Shown: in pieces, positions 39,612-49,098 of the stretch
Layout of the letters: each line of letters starts with the position of its first letter
Numbering within the stretch: the first letter of the stretch is position 1
Notes under the pieces: model-generated
The model's database searches: none
Seen by the model: only the letters and a program-made list of their open reading frames with translations
What the model was told of the DNA's origin: nothing
Program-made: the position numbers and the translations under genes
Assembly: GCF_026547205.1 (NCBI RefSeq)
Contig: NZ_CP106877.1
Coordinates: forward strand, 1,266,771-1,330,770
DNA length: 64,000 bases
Direction: 5' to 3'
Source: Fervidibacillus halotolerans
GTDB lineage: Bacteria > Bacillota > Bacilli > Bacillales > Caldibacillaceae

Positions 39612-40340
39612 TCATTGTTCCCCCTCATCCTTAACGGTTTCCATCACATCCACTTTAATTGAATGGTTGTATGCTGGAATGGTAATAGATTTTTTCACTT
39701 CAGAAATGGAAACCGATAAATTGTCAATAAAAAAATCATCGGGAATAGTCGATATTTGCACGCCGTTATATAATTTATTGGCCGTTTTTTCATCTTCTGC
39801 AATGACTTTAATTTCAATAGGGAATGTTCTTAAAGGAAATCCATCAATTTTTGTCTCCCCTTGAACATCCCGAATTGAAGTCGTATTGATAATTCTTTGG
39901 TTTGCAACGGAAATGGCTTTAGCCCCATACATATTTAATTCATTAATTAATTTTCGAATGAGATCAGGTGATACGTATCCCGTTGGAGCGGAATCAATGG
40001 GAAAAAAGGAAGTTTCCGGTTGTATGGTGATTATAATGCCTGGTCCGCTTAATTCTGTTAAACCTGCTTCAGTTTGTAATTCTTCTAACGTTTGTTTTAA
40101 AACCGTTCCTTTACTATGTTCAACTACTTTTTTATACTCGGCTATTTTTTCATCAATCGTGCGAATTTCCTGTATGAGTTTCGCCTCGTAATCCTTCGCT
40201 TCAATATATCGTTCACGTAATTCCCACATATCCTTCGTATCGAGATTTTCATTTTCATTCGTTGATTGGTATTGAATAGCCAACATGAGCCCTAATAATA
40301 AAGTCACGAAAAAAAAACTAATCTTATTTTTCTGTTTCAT
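39612..40340 (-). CDS. ylxX: DUF881 family protein YlxX
   Basis: An extracytoplasmic protein of 242 residues with one N-terminal membrane helix (about 7-22), a coiled coil (about 35-85) and the DUF881 domain (GPGIIITIQ, LINELNMYGAKAISVANQRIINTTSIRDV). It is the second of two tandem DUF881 paralogs. The role is unknown; the genes are conserved between divIB and ftsA in bacilli. It starts at ATG, 31 bases after ylxW. Confidence 0.92.
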   Translation of the reverse strand: MKQKNKISFFFVTLLLGLMLAIQYQSTNENENLDTKDMWELRERYIEAKDYEAKLIQEIRTIDEKIAEYKKVVEHSKGTVLKQTLEELQTEAGLTELSGPGIIITIQPETSFFPIDSAPTGYVSPDLIRKLINELNMYGAKAISVANQRIINTTSIRDVQGETKIDGFPLRTFPIEIKVIAEDEKTANKLYNGVQISTIPDDFFIDNLSVSISEVKKSITIPAYNHSIKVDVMETVKDEGEQ

Positions 40341-40371
40341 CTAACCCACTTCTTTCCATACATAGCCTCGT

Positions 40372-41067
40372 TTACTGAGCGGAGGCGAGAACCGGATTCA
40401 TAACAATTTCATTTTCCTTTTCGATCCGAACGACGATATTATCAGCAACCAGTTGATCTTTCACGCCTCCAGGAAAATTCAATGCCTTTTCCAACGTATC
40501 TTTATCGCCGATTGCACGGATGACAAATGGGGCGGGAAATTGCTGACCATCGACAGTAATCACTGGACCCGTACAAACGATATACGATTGGGATGTGAGC
40601 CTTTTTCCGTTAATTGAAATGGCCTCAGCCCCAGATATATATAATTCATTTACAACCTTTAAAACATGATGCTCATGAACGATAAATTGGTTAATATCCC
40701 CTTCCATCGGGTCAAATTGATCGTCATCCAACGTGACGACCACTCCTTCCCCCTTTACCTTCACTTTACCTAAGATCATACGTAAATCTTCCGCTTGTTT
40801 CGCTAAATCGGATAGCACTTGTTCCTCATCAGCCAAACTTTCTTCAATTTCTAACATTTTATTTTGTTGTTTGAATAGGGTATTTTGCAAATCCAAATTT
40901 CTCTGTTCCAATGTCGCCAATCGTTCACTTAATTCCAAATTCCGTTCCCACTCCCGATCGGTCATTCGTTCTGGCTCAGGCGTATTATGTGTGATTTGAT
41001 ATGAATAGGCAATGAGAAAACCGAAAACGAGAAAACCGAGGGAAAGGATGATTCGATTATTCTTCAT
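40372..41067 (-). CDS. ylxW: DUF881 family protein YlxW
   Basis: The paralog of YlxX: 231 residues, one N-terminal membrane helix (about 5-21), coiled coil (about 35-95), then DUF881 with GEGVVVTLDDD, VVNELYISGAEAISINGKRLTSQSYIVCTGP and RAIGD. ATG at 41067 overlaps the last codons of divIB, indicating coupling. The function is unknown. Confidence 0.92.
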   Translation of the reverse strand: MKNNRIILSLGFLVFGFLIAYSYQITHNTPEPERMTDREWERNLELSERLATLEQRNLDLQNTLFKQQNKMLEIEESLADEEQVLSDLAKQAEDLRMILGKVKVKGEGVVVTLDDDQFDPMEGDINQFIVHEHHVLKVVNELYISGAEAISINGKRLTSQSYIVCTGPVITVDGQQFPAPFVIRAIGDKDTLEKALNFPGGVKDQLVADNIVVRIEKENEIVMNPVLASAQ

Positions 41068-41854
41068 TCCCATCACCACTTTGATTGATTTCGTCTTGTA
41101 GAATCGATTGATACGATTTAAAAAACATACCGACTTCTAAATCGATAATTCCCTTTTGCTTTGGATCCAATTGTTTGATGACCGACGGGTAATATTTTAT
41201 TTTATCCGCTAATGTTCGAAGGGTGGCATGTACTTCAAACCCATCATTCATATATAACACTACCCGATACTGATCCGTTTTTGACGGGGAGTAGACGATT
41301 TCGGAGATCGCATTACGGATTTCAAAGGGGATTTGAACGAGTTGGTCCGTTGCCATTTGGATGAGCTCATGTCCAGAAAACTCCCGTAAAAGTGGTCCCC
41401 CTCCCTTTCCAACTGACAACTTATTTGAGGCCCTTTCTCCACTTTCTAACAATGGATAAATATCTCCATTTTCCTCAATTAAGCCGATACGTTCAAATTC
41501 CTCCACAGAAATTAACACTTTGTTTGGAAATTGAACATGGATATGGGTCGATTTTATTTCTGGTAACTCAGTCAATGACGCTTGCGCCTCTCCTTTGTCG
41601 ATGTTCAAAACGATCGTTTTTTCCGTTATTCCACTTTTTTCAATAATCACTTCATTAGTTACACTTGTATTTCCTTTAACCGTAATAGAACCGACTTTAC
41701 TTAAAGGAGATTGAAAATATGCAATGATAATAATAATGAAAAAAAATAGCAATAGAATTAGAATCAATCGCCTATTTTCTTTTCTTTTCCTTCTCTCCTT
41801 TAATTTCGGAATGCGGTCTTCGATCGATACTACCTTCCGTGTCAAAAAATTCAC
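41057..41854 (-). CDS. divIB: Cell division protein DivIB (FtsQ family)
   Basis: A bitopic division protein that works with FtsL and DivIC to regulate septal wall synthesis. A charged cytoplasmic tail (KLKERRKRKENRR) and one helix (about 29-47) lead to a POTRA domain (SKVGSITVKGNTSVTNEVI) and the beta domain ending IDLEVGMFFKSY. GTG at 41854 gives 265 residues; a TTG at 41845, with GGGGTGA just upstream, may be the real start. murB, usually upstream, is absent and a promoter lies in its place. Confidence 0.92.
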   Translation of the reverse strand: MNFLTRKVVSIEDRIPKLKERRKRKENRRLILILLLFFFIIIIIAYFQSPLSKVGSITVKGNTSVTNEVIIEKSGITEKTIVLNIDKGEAQASLTELPEIKSTHIHVQFPNKVLISVEEFERIGLIEENGDIYPLLESGERASNKLSVGKGGGPLLREFSGHELIQMATDQLVQIPFEIRNAISEIVYSPSKTDQYRVVLYMNDGFEVHATLRTLADKIKYYPSVIKQLDPKQKGIIDLEVGMFFKSYQSILQDEINQSGDGNEE

Positions 41855-41921
41855 CCCAAAAGATGTGAAAATAATCTAAATCAAAAAATGAATCCTTTCA
41901 AGCAGGTGATTATTTTTCACT

Positions 41922-41930
41922 ATTATACCA
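41922..41930 (-). promoter_or_regulatory. Extended -10 promoter ahead of divIB
   Basis: TGGTATAAT on the minus strand is a perfect extended -10, about 70 bases before divIB; no strong -35. It probably drives divIB-ylxW-ylxX-sbp-ftsA-ftsZ. The rest of the 224-base gap to murG is AT-rich and empty. Confidence 0.6.
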
Positions 41931-42078
41931 TAGCTAGAATACATAGAAAGAGATAATTTACCCGACTTTTGACCTATTATTTCAATAGAATATTACAATA
42001 CCCTTGAAAAATCGTTCAATTATGTCATATTCTTATAAATTCAGCCATTTTCATATGATAGGACCTTTTAACTAATCG

Positions 42079-43185
42079 TTATTTTTTCGCATTTTCCTTT
42101 ACGAGCGATTTGCACACATCGTATAAACGATATGCAGCATCTTGTACGCCCAAGGATTTTGCAGCTTTTTTCATTTGTTCCAACCTGCCCTTTTCATCGA
42201 CGATCCGATCAATTTCTTCCAATAGCCGTTTCCCTGATAAATCTTTTTCTAAAATAACAACTGCTGCATTTGCCTTTTGTAAAAGTTCCGCATTTTTTTC
42301 CTGATGATTATTTGTTACATAAGGGCTTGGAATCAATATGCTCGGCAAACCAATCGATGTAAATTCACTAATGGAAGTTGCACCTGCCCTCGATACAACG
42401 AGATCCGTTCCTGCCAATATTTCCGGCATATTGTGGATAAAGGGAACGATTTTCACGTTTTCAGCGTTTCCTGCCAAAGCCGCTTCTCTTTTTACTGCTT
42501 CGTAATGAATTTCCCCAGTGATGTAGAGCACTTGATATGTCCGCGTACCAAAGTCAGATAATATTTTTAGTACGGCTTCATTGATCGGTCTTGCTCCCCG
42601 ACTGCCACCAAAAATCAATACTGTTGTTTTCTCCAAATCCAAACCGATCGACTGCTTTCCTCTTTTTCCATCACGACCTAACACTTCCGTAGCCCGTGGA
42701 TTCCCGGTTACCACAACTTTGTCTGCAGGAAAATATCTAGCAGAATCTTCAAAGGAAATCGCGATTTTATCGACGAATCGACTTAATAATTTGTTCGTTA
42801 ATCCAGGGATACTATTTTGTTCGTGAATAAGGGACGGGACATTTAAACGACTGGCAGCATAGACGACAGGTGCGCTTACGTATCCTCCCATACCGACTAC
42901 AAGATCTGGTTTAAACTCTTTAATGATTCTTTTACTCTCTTTCACACCTTTCAAAAATTTGATCACCGTCTTCACATTATCGATGGAAAGCTTTCTTTTC
43001 AGGCCGGTAATATCAATCGTTTGAAAAGGGATACCCGATTCGGGGACGATTTTGCTCTCCAATCCCCTTTCCGTTCCAATATATAAAATTTCCGCTTGCC
43101 GATCGAGTTTTTGAACTGTTTTGGAAAAGGCAAGCGCCGGATAAATATGTCCTCCTGTACCGCCTCCGCTAACGATTATTCTCAT
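42079..43185 (-). CDS. murG: UDP-GlcNAc transferase MurG
   Basis: Adds GlcNAc to lipid I, giving lipid II, on the inner face of the membrane. It is a two-domain GT-B fold of 368 residues with GGGTGGHIYPALA at the N terminus, the second glycine loop LIFGGSRGARPIN, and the UDP-GlcNAc-binding SRAGATSISEFTSIGLPSILIPSP. ATG follows GAGGTGA. It has its own candidate promoter after spoVE. Confidence 0.97.
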   Translation of the reverse strand: MRIIVSGGGTGGHIYPALAFSKTVQKLDRQAEILYIGTERGLESKIVPESGIPFQTIDITGLKRKLSIDNVKTVIKFLKGVKESKRIIKEFKPDLVVGMGGYVSAPVVYAASRLNVPSLIHEQNSIPGLTNKLLSRFVDKIAISFEDSARYFPADKVVVTGNPRATEVLGRDGKRGKQSIGLDLEKTTVLIFGGSRGARPINEAVLKILSDFGTRTYQVLYITGEIHYEAVKREAALAGNAENVKIVPFIHNMPEILAGTDLVVSRAGATSISEFTSIGLPSILIPSPYVTNNHQEKNAELLQKANAAVVILEKDLSGKRLLEEIDRIVDEKGRLEQMKKAAKSLGVQDAAYRLYDVCKSLVKENAKK

Positions 43186-43232
43186 TCTTTTTTCACCTCA
43201 AATTATCCGAATAAAAAAGTAAATCATCGTTC

Positions 43233-43262
43233 ATATTACCATATTAAACCTTTAGGTAACAA
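43233..43262 (-). promoter_or_regulatory. Candidate promoter for murG
   Basis: Minus strand TTGTTA (43257-43262), 18 bases, TAATAT (43233-43238) with an upstream TG, about 50 bases before murG. Confidence 0.45.
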
Positions 43263-43333
43263 AAATGTACAACTATTTTCAACAGACCGATTCTTTTCGT
43301 AAAAAAAGTTGAAAAACTATCTTTTCCCAGCAA

Positions 43334-43370
43334 AAACGAAGGAAACAGTAAATTCACTGCTCCTTCGTTT
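43334..43370 (-). terminator. Terminator-like hairpin after spoVE
   Basis: Minus strand AAACGAAGGA-G-CAGT pairs with ACTGT-T-TCCTTCGTTT, a long stem with one mismatch. The T tract is short (CGTTTTTGC), so termination may be partial. Confidence 0.6.
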
Positions 43371-43437
43371 GATCCATAAATTCTTTCAATTTTCACCTGT
43401 TGCCATACAATTTGAAAAAATTCCAATCACCATACGG

Positions 43438-44538
43438 TCAAATTCGACAATAACGACTAATATTTAATAGGATTCCAACTGCTGCGAGCATAATTGTTAA
43501 AGATGAACCACCGTAACTGAAAAATGGTAGTGTAATCCCAGTGACGGGAATCAAGCCGGTGACAACCCCGATATTGATCATTACTTGAATTGCAATCATC
43601 GAAATAATACCGACGGCAAGTAGGGAACCGTACAAATCCGGCGCATGCAATGCGATACGAATGCCCCGCCATAACAAAAGGGCAAATAATAATAGGACGA
43701 GGGAACCTCCGATAAAACCGAGTTCCTCTGCCAAGATTGCAAATATGAAATCCGTCTGGGGTTCTGGTAAATAAAAAAATTTTTGTCTACTTTGTCCAAG
43801 ACCAAGTCCAAACAAACCACCGGGACCGATGGCATATAATGACTGAATGATTTGAAACCCATCACCGGTTGGATCCTGCCACGGGTCTAAAAAGGCAGTG
43901 ATCCGTCTGAGTCGATAAGGTGCAGATACGATTAAACCGATAAATCCAACCAGTCCGAGCATCCCTAAAGAAATAAAATGGGATATCTTCGCACCTGTGA
44001 CAAAAATCATGACGATACAAGTCCCGAGCATAACCGTTGCTGTTCCGAGATCCGGTTGGAACATAATGAGGGCGAAAGCAAGGAAAACAATGGAAAGACT
44101 CGGCAACAATCCCCTTTTAAACGATGTAATTTTTTTCTGGTTCATCGATAAATATTTCGCTAAAAATATTATCATCGCAAGTTTCATAAATTCGGACGGC
44201 TGTATGGAGAATGCTCCGACTCCGATCCAACTACGGGACCCGTTTCGTACATTGCCAACCCCCGGAATCAATACAGCAATTAAAAGAAAAAAACAAAAGA
44301 TAATGATCAACTTTGCCCATGTCCGCCATGTCCAATAATCGATATTCATAATGAAAAACATGGCAAAAATCCCTAAAGTTGCAAACAATAATTGCCGTTT
44401 AAAGAAATAGAAGGAGTCATCGAAAGTATAATCCGCCCAAACGGCACTTGCACTATACACCATAATCAGTCCTAAGGATAATAAGGAAAAAATTACGATT
44501 AAAAGTAAATAATCGGGAGCCGCCTTTTTTAAAGGCAA
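43438..44538 (-). CDS. spoVE: SEDS glycosyltransferase SpoVE (FtsW family)
   Basis: A multi-pass membrane peptidoglycan polymerase of the SEDS family, used in B. subtilis for spore cortex synthesis with SpoVD, encoded nearby. About ten helices are visible, with IMVYSASAVWA, RNGSRSWIGVGAFSIQPSEFMKLA, the conserved FQPDLGTATVM, and the C-terminal GITLPFFSYGGSS. TTG at 44538, 9 bases after AGGAG, gives 366 residues; the GTG at 44544 is too close to the ribosome site. The alternative FtsW cannot be fully excluded, but position and sequence favour SpoVE. Confidence 0.93.
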   Translation of the reverse strand: MPLKKAAPDYLLLIVIFSLLSLGLIMVYSASAVWADYTFDDSFYFFKRQLLFATLGIFAMFFIMNIDYWTWRTWAKLIIIFCFFLLIAVLIPGVGNVRNGSRSWIGVGAFSIQPSEFMKLAMIIFLAKYLSMNQKKITSFKRGLLPSLSIVFLAFALIMFQPDLGTATVMLGTCIVMIFVTGAKISHFISLGMLGLVGFIGLIVSAPYRLRRITAFLDPWQDPTGDGFQIIQSLYAIGPGGLFGLGLGQSRQKFFYLPEPQTDFIFAILAEELGFIGGSLVLLLFALLLWRGIRIALHAPDLYGSLLAVGIISMIAIQVMINIGVVTGLIPVTGITLPFFSYGGSSLTIMLAAVGILLNISRYCRI

Positions 44539-44610
44539 GATCACTCACTCCTAAATAAAATTTGGACTTGTCCCGTTTTTACGTATATGTTCAAACAAAA
44601 AATACAAGCC

Positions 44611-45966
44611 CTATTTTAACTTATGCACCGCTTGGATAAAAATGTCCCCTCTCTCCTCAAAATTTTTATACTGATCCCAACTAGCACAGGCAGGAGAAAG
44701 AAGTATGACATCCCCTTCCTTCGACAAAGGATAGGCTCTCATAACGGCTTCTTCAACATTTTCGACGGAAATGATCGATTTTATTCCCGCCTTTTGTGCT
44801 GCCTTATTTAATTTTTCCTTCGTCTGTCCAAAAGTAATCATTGCTTTAACGTTTTTTAAATGGGGAATAAGGTCATCAAATTCATATCCCCGATCTAATC
44901 CACCTGCTAATAAGATGACAGGACGGGAAAAGGACGATAACGCCATTTTCGTCGCTAAAATATTTGTCGCTTTCGAATCATTATAAAAAAAGCGTCCGTT
45001 AACCTCCTGAACAAATTGAAGGCGATGGTTGACGCCTCGGAAGGTTGTTAACGCGTCCCTGATTGCATCATTTGTAGCACCGGCCAATTTTGCTGCCGCT
45101 ACACTAGCCAAAATATTCTCCAAGTTATGTTTCCCAGGCAGTAATATGGATTGTAAATCGATTAATTTCTCCCCTTGAAAATAGACGAATCCGTCCTTTA
45201 TGCATGCACCGTTATCTAAATCCATTCTCGTAGAAAAAGGTACGACTGTCGCTTCTGTTTCCTTTGCAATCGAGCGACACTCATCTTGATCAAAATTCGT
45301 GATGAAAAAATCTCCGCTTCCTTGATTTTTCATAATGTTTTTTTTCGCTTGAACATATGCTTCCCTTGTTCCGTGATAATCTAAATGGGCATCGTAAATA
45401 TTCGTGAGCACACTGATTTTCGGTTTGAAATGATCGATTCCCATCAATTGGAAGGAGGAAAGTTCGATAACAATTTGATTCTCTTTCCCAGCTTTTTTAG
45501 CCACGTCTGATGCGACGGTACCGATATTACCAGCAATTAATGGAGAAAGATTGGCCCGATTTAACATTTCGTAAATTAATGTCGTTGTTGTCGTTTTTCC
45601 ATTCGTTCCTGTTACAGCGATAAATTCCGCCTCAGAAATTTGGTAAGCAAGTTCCACTTCTGTAATAACGGAAATTCCTCTACGCATCGCATCTTGAATG
45701 ACTGGATTTGAATACGGAATTCCTGGATTTTTTACGACGATGGAAAACCCTTCCTCCAAAATCTTATCTGGATGGTATCCACAAACAACTTGAATACCTT
45801 TCTTTTGTAGCTTTTCGACCGCATCTTTATTTTCTTCATAGGATTTTCGATCATTCACCGTAACTTTTGCTCCTAATTCGTGCAAAAGAAGAGCAGCACT
45901 ATAGCCACTCTTCGCCAAACCTAATACGAGTACTTTTTTATTTTGAAATGCCAACGAATGTTTCAA
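44611..45966 (-). CDS. murD: UDP-N-acetylmuramoylalanine-D-glutamate ligase MurD
   Basis: Adds D-glutamate to UDP-MurNAc-L-Ala. The three Mur-ligase domains are complete in 451 residues: an N-terminal Rossmann-like domain (VLGLAKSGYSAA), the ATP-binding VTGTNGKTTTTTLI, and central and C-terminal parts with HNLENILASVAAAK, FRGVNHRLQ, NDSKATN and LLSPACASWDQYKNFEERG. The start is TTG after GAGGTG; it directly follows mraY. Confidence 0.97.
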   Translation of the reverse strand: MKHSLAFQNKKVLVLGLAKSGYSAALLLHELGAKVTVNDRKSYEENKDAVEKLQKKGIQVVCGYHPDKILEEGFSIVVKNPGIPYSNPVIQDAMRRGISVITEVELAYQISEAEFIAVTGTNGKTTTTTLIYEMLNRANLSPLIAGNIGTVASDVAKKAGKENQIVIELSSFQLMGIDHFKPKISVLTNIYDAHLDYHGTREAYVQAKKNIMKNQGSGDFFITNFDQDECRSIAKETEATVVPFSTRMDLDNGACIKDGFVYFQGEKLIDLQSILLPGKHNLENILASVAAAKLAGATNDAIRDALTTFRGVNHRLQFVQEVNGRFFYNDSKATNILATKMALSSFSRPVILLAGGLDRGYEFDDLIPHLKNVKAMITFGQTKEKLNKAAQKAGIKSIISVENVEEAVMRAYPLSKEGDVILLSPACASWDQYKNFEERGDIFIQAVHKLK

Positions 45967-46941
45967 TTAGATCCACACCTCGATATATATTCCTAAAATG
46001 GCAAATAACAATCCGACCATCCAAAAGGTCACCACAACTCTCCATTCAGACCAACCCTTCAATTCATAATGGTGGTGTAAAGGACTCATTCGAAAAATCC
46101 GCTTTCCAGTTAATTTAAAGGATATGACTTGAAGGATTACAGATAACGTTTCAATGACAAATACACCGCCGATAATCAGTAATAATAATTCCAATCCAGT
46201 CATCATAGATATGGCAGCAATAGCACCGCCTAAAGCTAAAGATCCGGTATCGCCCATAAACACCTTTGCCGGATGAGCATTAAAAACGAGGAAACCTAAC
46301 ACTGCACCGACTGTCGCAGATGAGAATAAAGCGATGTCGTATTGCCCTTGATTCCAGCTAAGGATCGCATAAGCTCCGAAGGCGATGGCTGCTGTTCCCG
46401 ATAACAATCCGTCCAACCCATCGGTTAAATTTACAGCATTTGAAAAGCCGACCAACCAAAATATAGCAAACAACATATAAACCCATCCTACCGATAAAGA
46501 ATAATCCGTCATCGGTATTTGAATTTCCGTAAGAAAGCCGTATTGCCGATAGATCCAATAAAAAATAAGGGCGATGACCACTTGACCGAAAAGCTTTTGT
46601 TTCGATGTCAATCCGAGATTCCGTTTCAAAACGACCTTTATGAAATCATCAAGAAACCCTAAAAGACCATAACCGAGAGTTACAAATAATAAAAGATAAA
46701 TTTCCGCCGTCAATTCGTACATACTCTTAACGACAATCAAAGAGGTAATGACGATCGACAAAATAACCATTATACCGCCCATTGTCGGTGTTCCTTGCTT
46801 TTTTTGATGGGATTTTGGCCCTTCTTCCCGTATACTTTGCCCAAATTTCAATCTTCTCAGAAATGGGATGAAGACGGGTGAAAAAAGGACGGTGATGAAA
46901 AAAGCGATGACAATTGAAATCATAATGGACTGACTAGCCAT
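45967..46941 (-). CDS. mraY: Phospho-MurNAc-pentapeptide transferase MraY
   Basis: Transfers phospho-MurNAc-pentapeptide to undecaprenyl phosphate, making lipid I. It has 324 residues and ten membrane helices with the conserved [20 protein letters not shown] (catalytic Asp pair), [24 protein letters not shown] and the HHHYELKGW motif near the C terminus. ATG follows GGGGAGGG inside the end of the preceding gene. Confidence 0.98.
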   Translation of the reverse strand: MASQSIMISIVIAFFITVLFSPVFIPFLRRLKFGQSIREEGPKSHQKKQGTPTMGGIMVILSIVITSLIVVKSMYELTAEIYLLLFVTLGYGLLGFLDDFIKVVLKRNLGLTSKQKLFGQVVIALIFYWIYRQYGFLTEIQIPMTDYSLSVGWVYMLFAIFWLVGFSNAVNLTDGLDGLLSGTAAIAFGAYAILSWNQGQYDIALFSSATVGAVLGFLVFNAHPAKVFMGDTGSLALGGAIAAISMMTGLELLLLIIGGVFVIETLSVILQVISFKLTGKRIFRMSPLHHHYELKGWSEWRVVVTFWMVGLLFAILGIYIEVWI

Positions 46942-46942
46942 C

Positions 46943-47365
46943 TTACACCCTCCCCTTCCACTCGTCTAAAAGCATAATAAAATGTTTTTGGCTAATCGCT
47001 GACGGAGTAAGGATTTTTTCACCCGTTTTTTGACGATTCATCAAAATAATTTTCGTATGATGGTTTAGATGATTTACACCGAATTCTTCCACGATTCGAA
47101 TCGCAGCTTCAAGTACATCGTAAACATAGAAAACAGCGAATTCGTTCGGAATCGTTAAAGGAAGCGGTTCATTTTCGTTCCACAGGGTTGCGATTGCACC
47201 GTTATTATAAGCCTCTTCGATATCCTTCTGAAAAAGGGGAACAAATAGACCGTTTGGTTGTTTCGCTTTTGTGGAAAAAGAAATGGTTTCAAAACGTAAT
47301 AGCTGATCGTTCATTCCCTTTATATCAGGAAATAAACGAGAAATATGATTGTGTGTAATATACAT
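46943..47365 (-). CDS. Stand-alone Mur-ligase N-terminal-domain-like protein (unnamed)
   Basis: I do not know a name for this 140-residue protein. Its pattern follows the UDP-binding N-terminal domain of MurF or MurE: an early ISRLFPDI helix, then [17 protein letters not shown] (the slot of the usual dSRxxxpGxLFval), [16 protein letters not shown] and [17 protein letters not shown]. The GKT ATP loop and the central and C-terminal domains are missing; instead 45 residues with two likely strands or helices end the protein. It starts at ATG with AAAGGAG, lies 33 bases after murE and 1 base before mraY, so it is translated as part of the dcw operon. It is not in this place in B. subtilis. It could be a MurF fragment kept as a regulator or scaffold. 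Coding status is secure; function is unknown. Confidence 0.8.
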   Translation of the reverse strand: MYITHNHISRLFPDIKGMNDQLLRFETISFSTKAKQPNGLFVPLFQKDIEEAYNNGAIATLWNENEPLPLTIPNEFAVFYVYDVLEAAIRIVEEFGVNHLNHHTKIILMNRQKTGEKILTPSAISQKHFIMLLDEWKGRV

Positions 47366-47398
47366 AACTACATCTCCTTTAATTAACAAAGCCCATCC

Positions 47399-48862
47399 TT
47401 ATTTATTTCGAATCGCTTCCCTTGCGACTAATCGATCATCAAAATCGATTTTTTGATCCCCAATGATTTGATAAGTTTCGTGGCCTTTTCCCGCAATCAG
47501 CACGATATCATCCTTTGAAGCTGAACGAATGGCCCATTGGATCGCCTCTTTTCGATCCGGAATTACTTTATAATATAAACCTTTGACCCCTTCTTCCATT
47601 TCTTTTAATATAGCCATCGGATCTTCGCTGCGGGGATTATCGGACGTAAAAATCGGGTCTGTCGCATATTTGCATGCGATTTTTGCCATGATTGGACGTT
47701 TTAGTCGATCCCGGTCGCCACCACAACCAACGACGACAAATAACCTTCCTTTTCCAATTGAACGGACCGTTTTCAATACATTTTCTAAACTGTCCGGAGT
47801 ATGGGCATAATCGACGATGACGCCAAATGATTGGCCCCCATCGACTAATTCAAGTCGACCGGGTACACCCGGAAATTTGGTAAAGGATTGAATGATTCTA
47901 TCCATTGGAATATCGTAAACAAAGCCAACACTTATGGCAGCGAGGCTATTATACACATTGAATTTTCCAATTAACGGAATCGTTACTTGCCACTTGCCTT
48001 CTGGTGTTTGTAATGTGAAGGATGTACCTTTATTAAAAAAACGGATATTTGTCGCTCGAATATTTGCTTGCCGTTCAATTCCATAAGTTAAAATATGTAC
48101 ACCTGTAACTGTTTCAAAATAGCGGGATGCCTCATCGTCTGCATTCAATATGGCAAATTTTTTCCTTTCAGGTGAATACGTGTTACCTAATTGGGAAAAC
48201 AGTAACCCTTTTGCAAAACGATATTCATCCATTGTTTTATGATAATCGAGATGATCTTGAGTCAAATTCGTAAAAACCGCAACGTCAAAATCGGTTCCCC
48301 AGACCCTCCCTTGAACAAGGGCGTGGGATGAAACTTCCATACTAACAAACTCCACATTTTTTGCAATCATGTTAGAAAATAATTTTTGTAAAGTAATGCT
48401 GTCAGGTGTTGTATTTTTCGTATCGAATGTTTCGTTATTGTATTTCGTATACAATGTTCCAATTAAACCGGTCGACTTTCCGTTTGTTTGAAAAATATGT
48501 TCAATCATATGACTGACAGATGTTTTTCCATTCGTACCGGTGACACCAATAATATTAAGTTTTTCAGACGGATACTGATAAAAGGCAGAAGCTAATATCG
48601 CCATCGCTCGTTTCGTATCTTGAACATAAACGACGGGAACATTCACATCGACAGGTTTCTTAGCAACAATAGCTACAGCCCCTCTTTTTTCTGCCTCTCT
48701 CGCAAATTGATGGCCGTCATAAACCGTTCCTTCGATGCATATGAACAAAGTTCCTTCCGCTACTTTTCGAGTATCCTGTTCAATACGTTTAATTTCAGGA
48801 TTTATAGATTGATCGGTCACTTGTGTAAATGATAAAGCATTCAATAACGTTTGGAGTTTCAA
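47399..48862 (-). CDS. murE: UDP-MurNAc-tripeptide synthetase MurE (meso-DAP adding)
   Basis: Adds meso-diaminopimelate to UDP-MurNAc-dipeptide. It has the N-terminal domain (DTRKVAEGTLFICIEG), the P-loop GVTGTNGKTSVSH, the carbamylated-lysine region (YRFAKGLLFSQLG) and the DNPRSEDP signature that selects meso-DAP instead of lysine, then GKGHETYQ. TTG at 48862 is the likely start, 9 bases after AAGGAG (487 residues); the ATG at 48871 touches the ribosome site. It heads the murE-to-spoVE stretch after a 236-base gap. Confidence 0.96.
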   Translation of the reverse strand: MKLQTLLNALSFTQVTDQSINPEIKRIEQDTRKVAEGTLFICIEGTVYDGHQFAREAEKRGAVAIVAKKPVDVNVPVVYVQDTKRAMAILASAFYQYPSEKLNIIGVTGTNGKTSVSHMIEHIFQTNGKSTGLIGTLYTKYNNETFDTKNTTPDSITLQKLFSNMIAKNVEFVSMEVSSHALVQGRVWGTDFDVAVFTNLTQDHLDYHKTMDEYRFAKGLLFSQLGNTYSPERKKFAILNADDEASRYFETVTGVHILTYGIERQANIRATNIRFFNKGTSFTLQTPEGKWQVTIPLIGKFNVYNSLAAISVGFVYDIPMDRIIQSFTKFPGVPGRLELVDGGQSFGVIVDYAHTPDSLENVLKTVRSIGKGRLFVVVGCGGDRDRLKRPIMAKIACKYATDPIFTSDNPRSEDPMAILKEMEEGVKGLYYKVIPDRKEAIQWAIRSASKDDIVLIAGKGHETYQIIGDQKIDFDDRLVAREAIRNK

Positions 48863-49061
48863 TTTAAACATCTCCTTCTTGTGAAAAGGCAGGAAAATTT
48901 ACCAACATCCATTTTACATGAAACATTCCTTTTTGGCTATAATCCATTTTCATAAATTCCCTTTCCACCCGTCTATTAAAAATCATAATCATCTCTTTTT
49001 CCCATATTCATATGGATGAAAAGAAATTACGTCGATCTAACCTATCGGTGCACACTGAATC

Positions 49062-49095
49062 GAAAAGGAGAAGCCAATGGTCGGCCACTCCTTTC
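49062..49095 (-). terminator. Hairpin after spoVD
   Basis: Minus strand GAAAGGAG pairs with CTCCTTTTC, with inner GGCC/GGC pairing, 3 bases after the spoVD stop. The T tract is poor on this strand (CTCCTTTTCG) and better on the plus strand, so this is a weak call. The rest of the gap to murE shows no clear promoter. Confidence 0.4.
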
Positions 49096-49098
49096 TTT

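Noticed and set aside
42364-42600. Search for a short murB remnant around murG and divIB.
   Set aside because: No MurB FAD-binding motif was seen in any frame of the gap or within murG.
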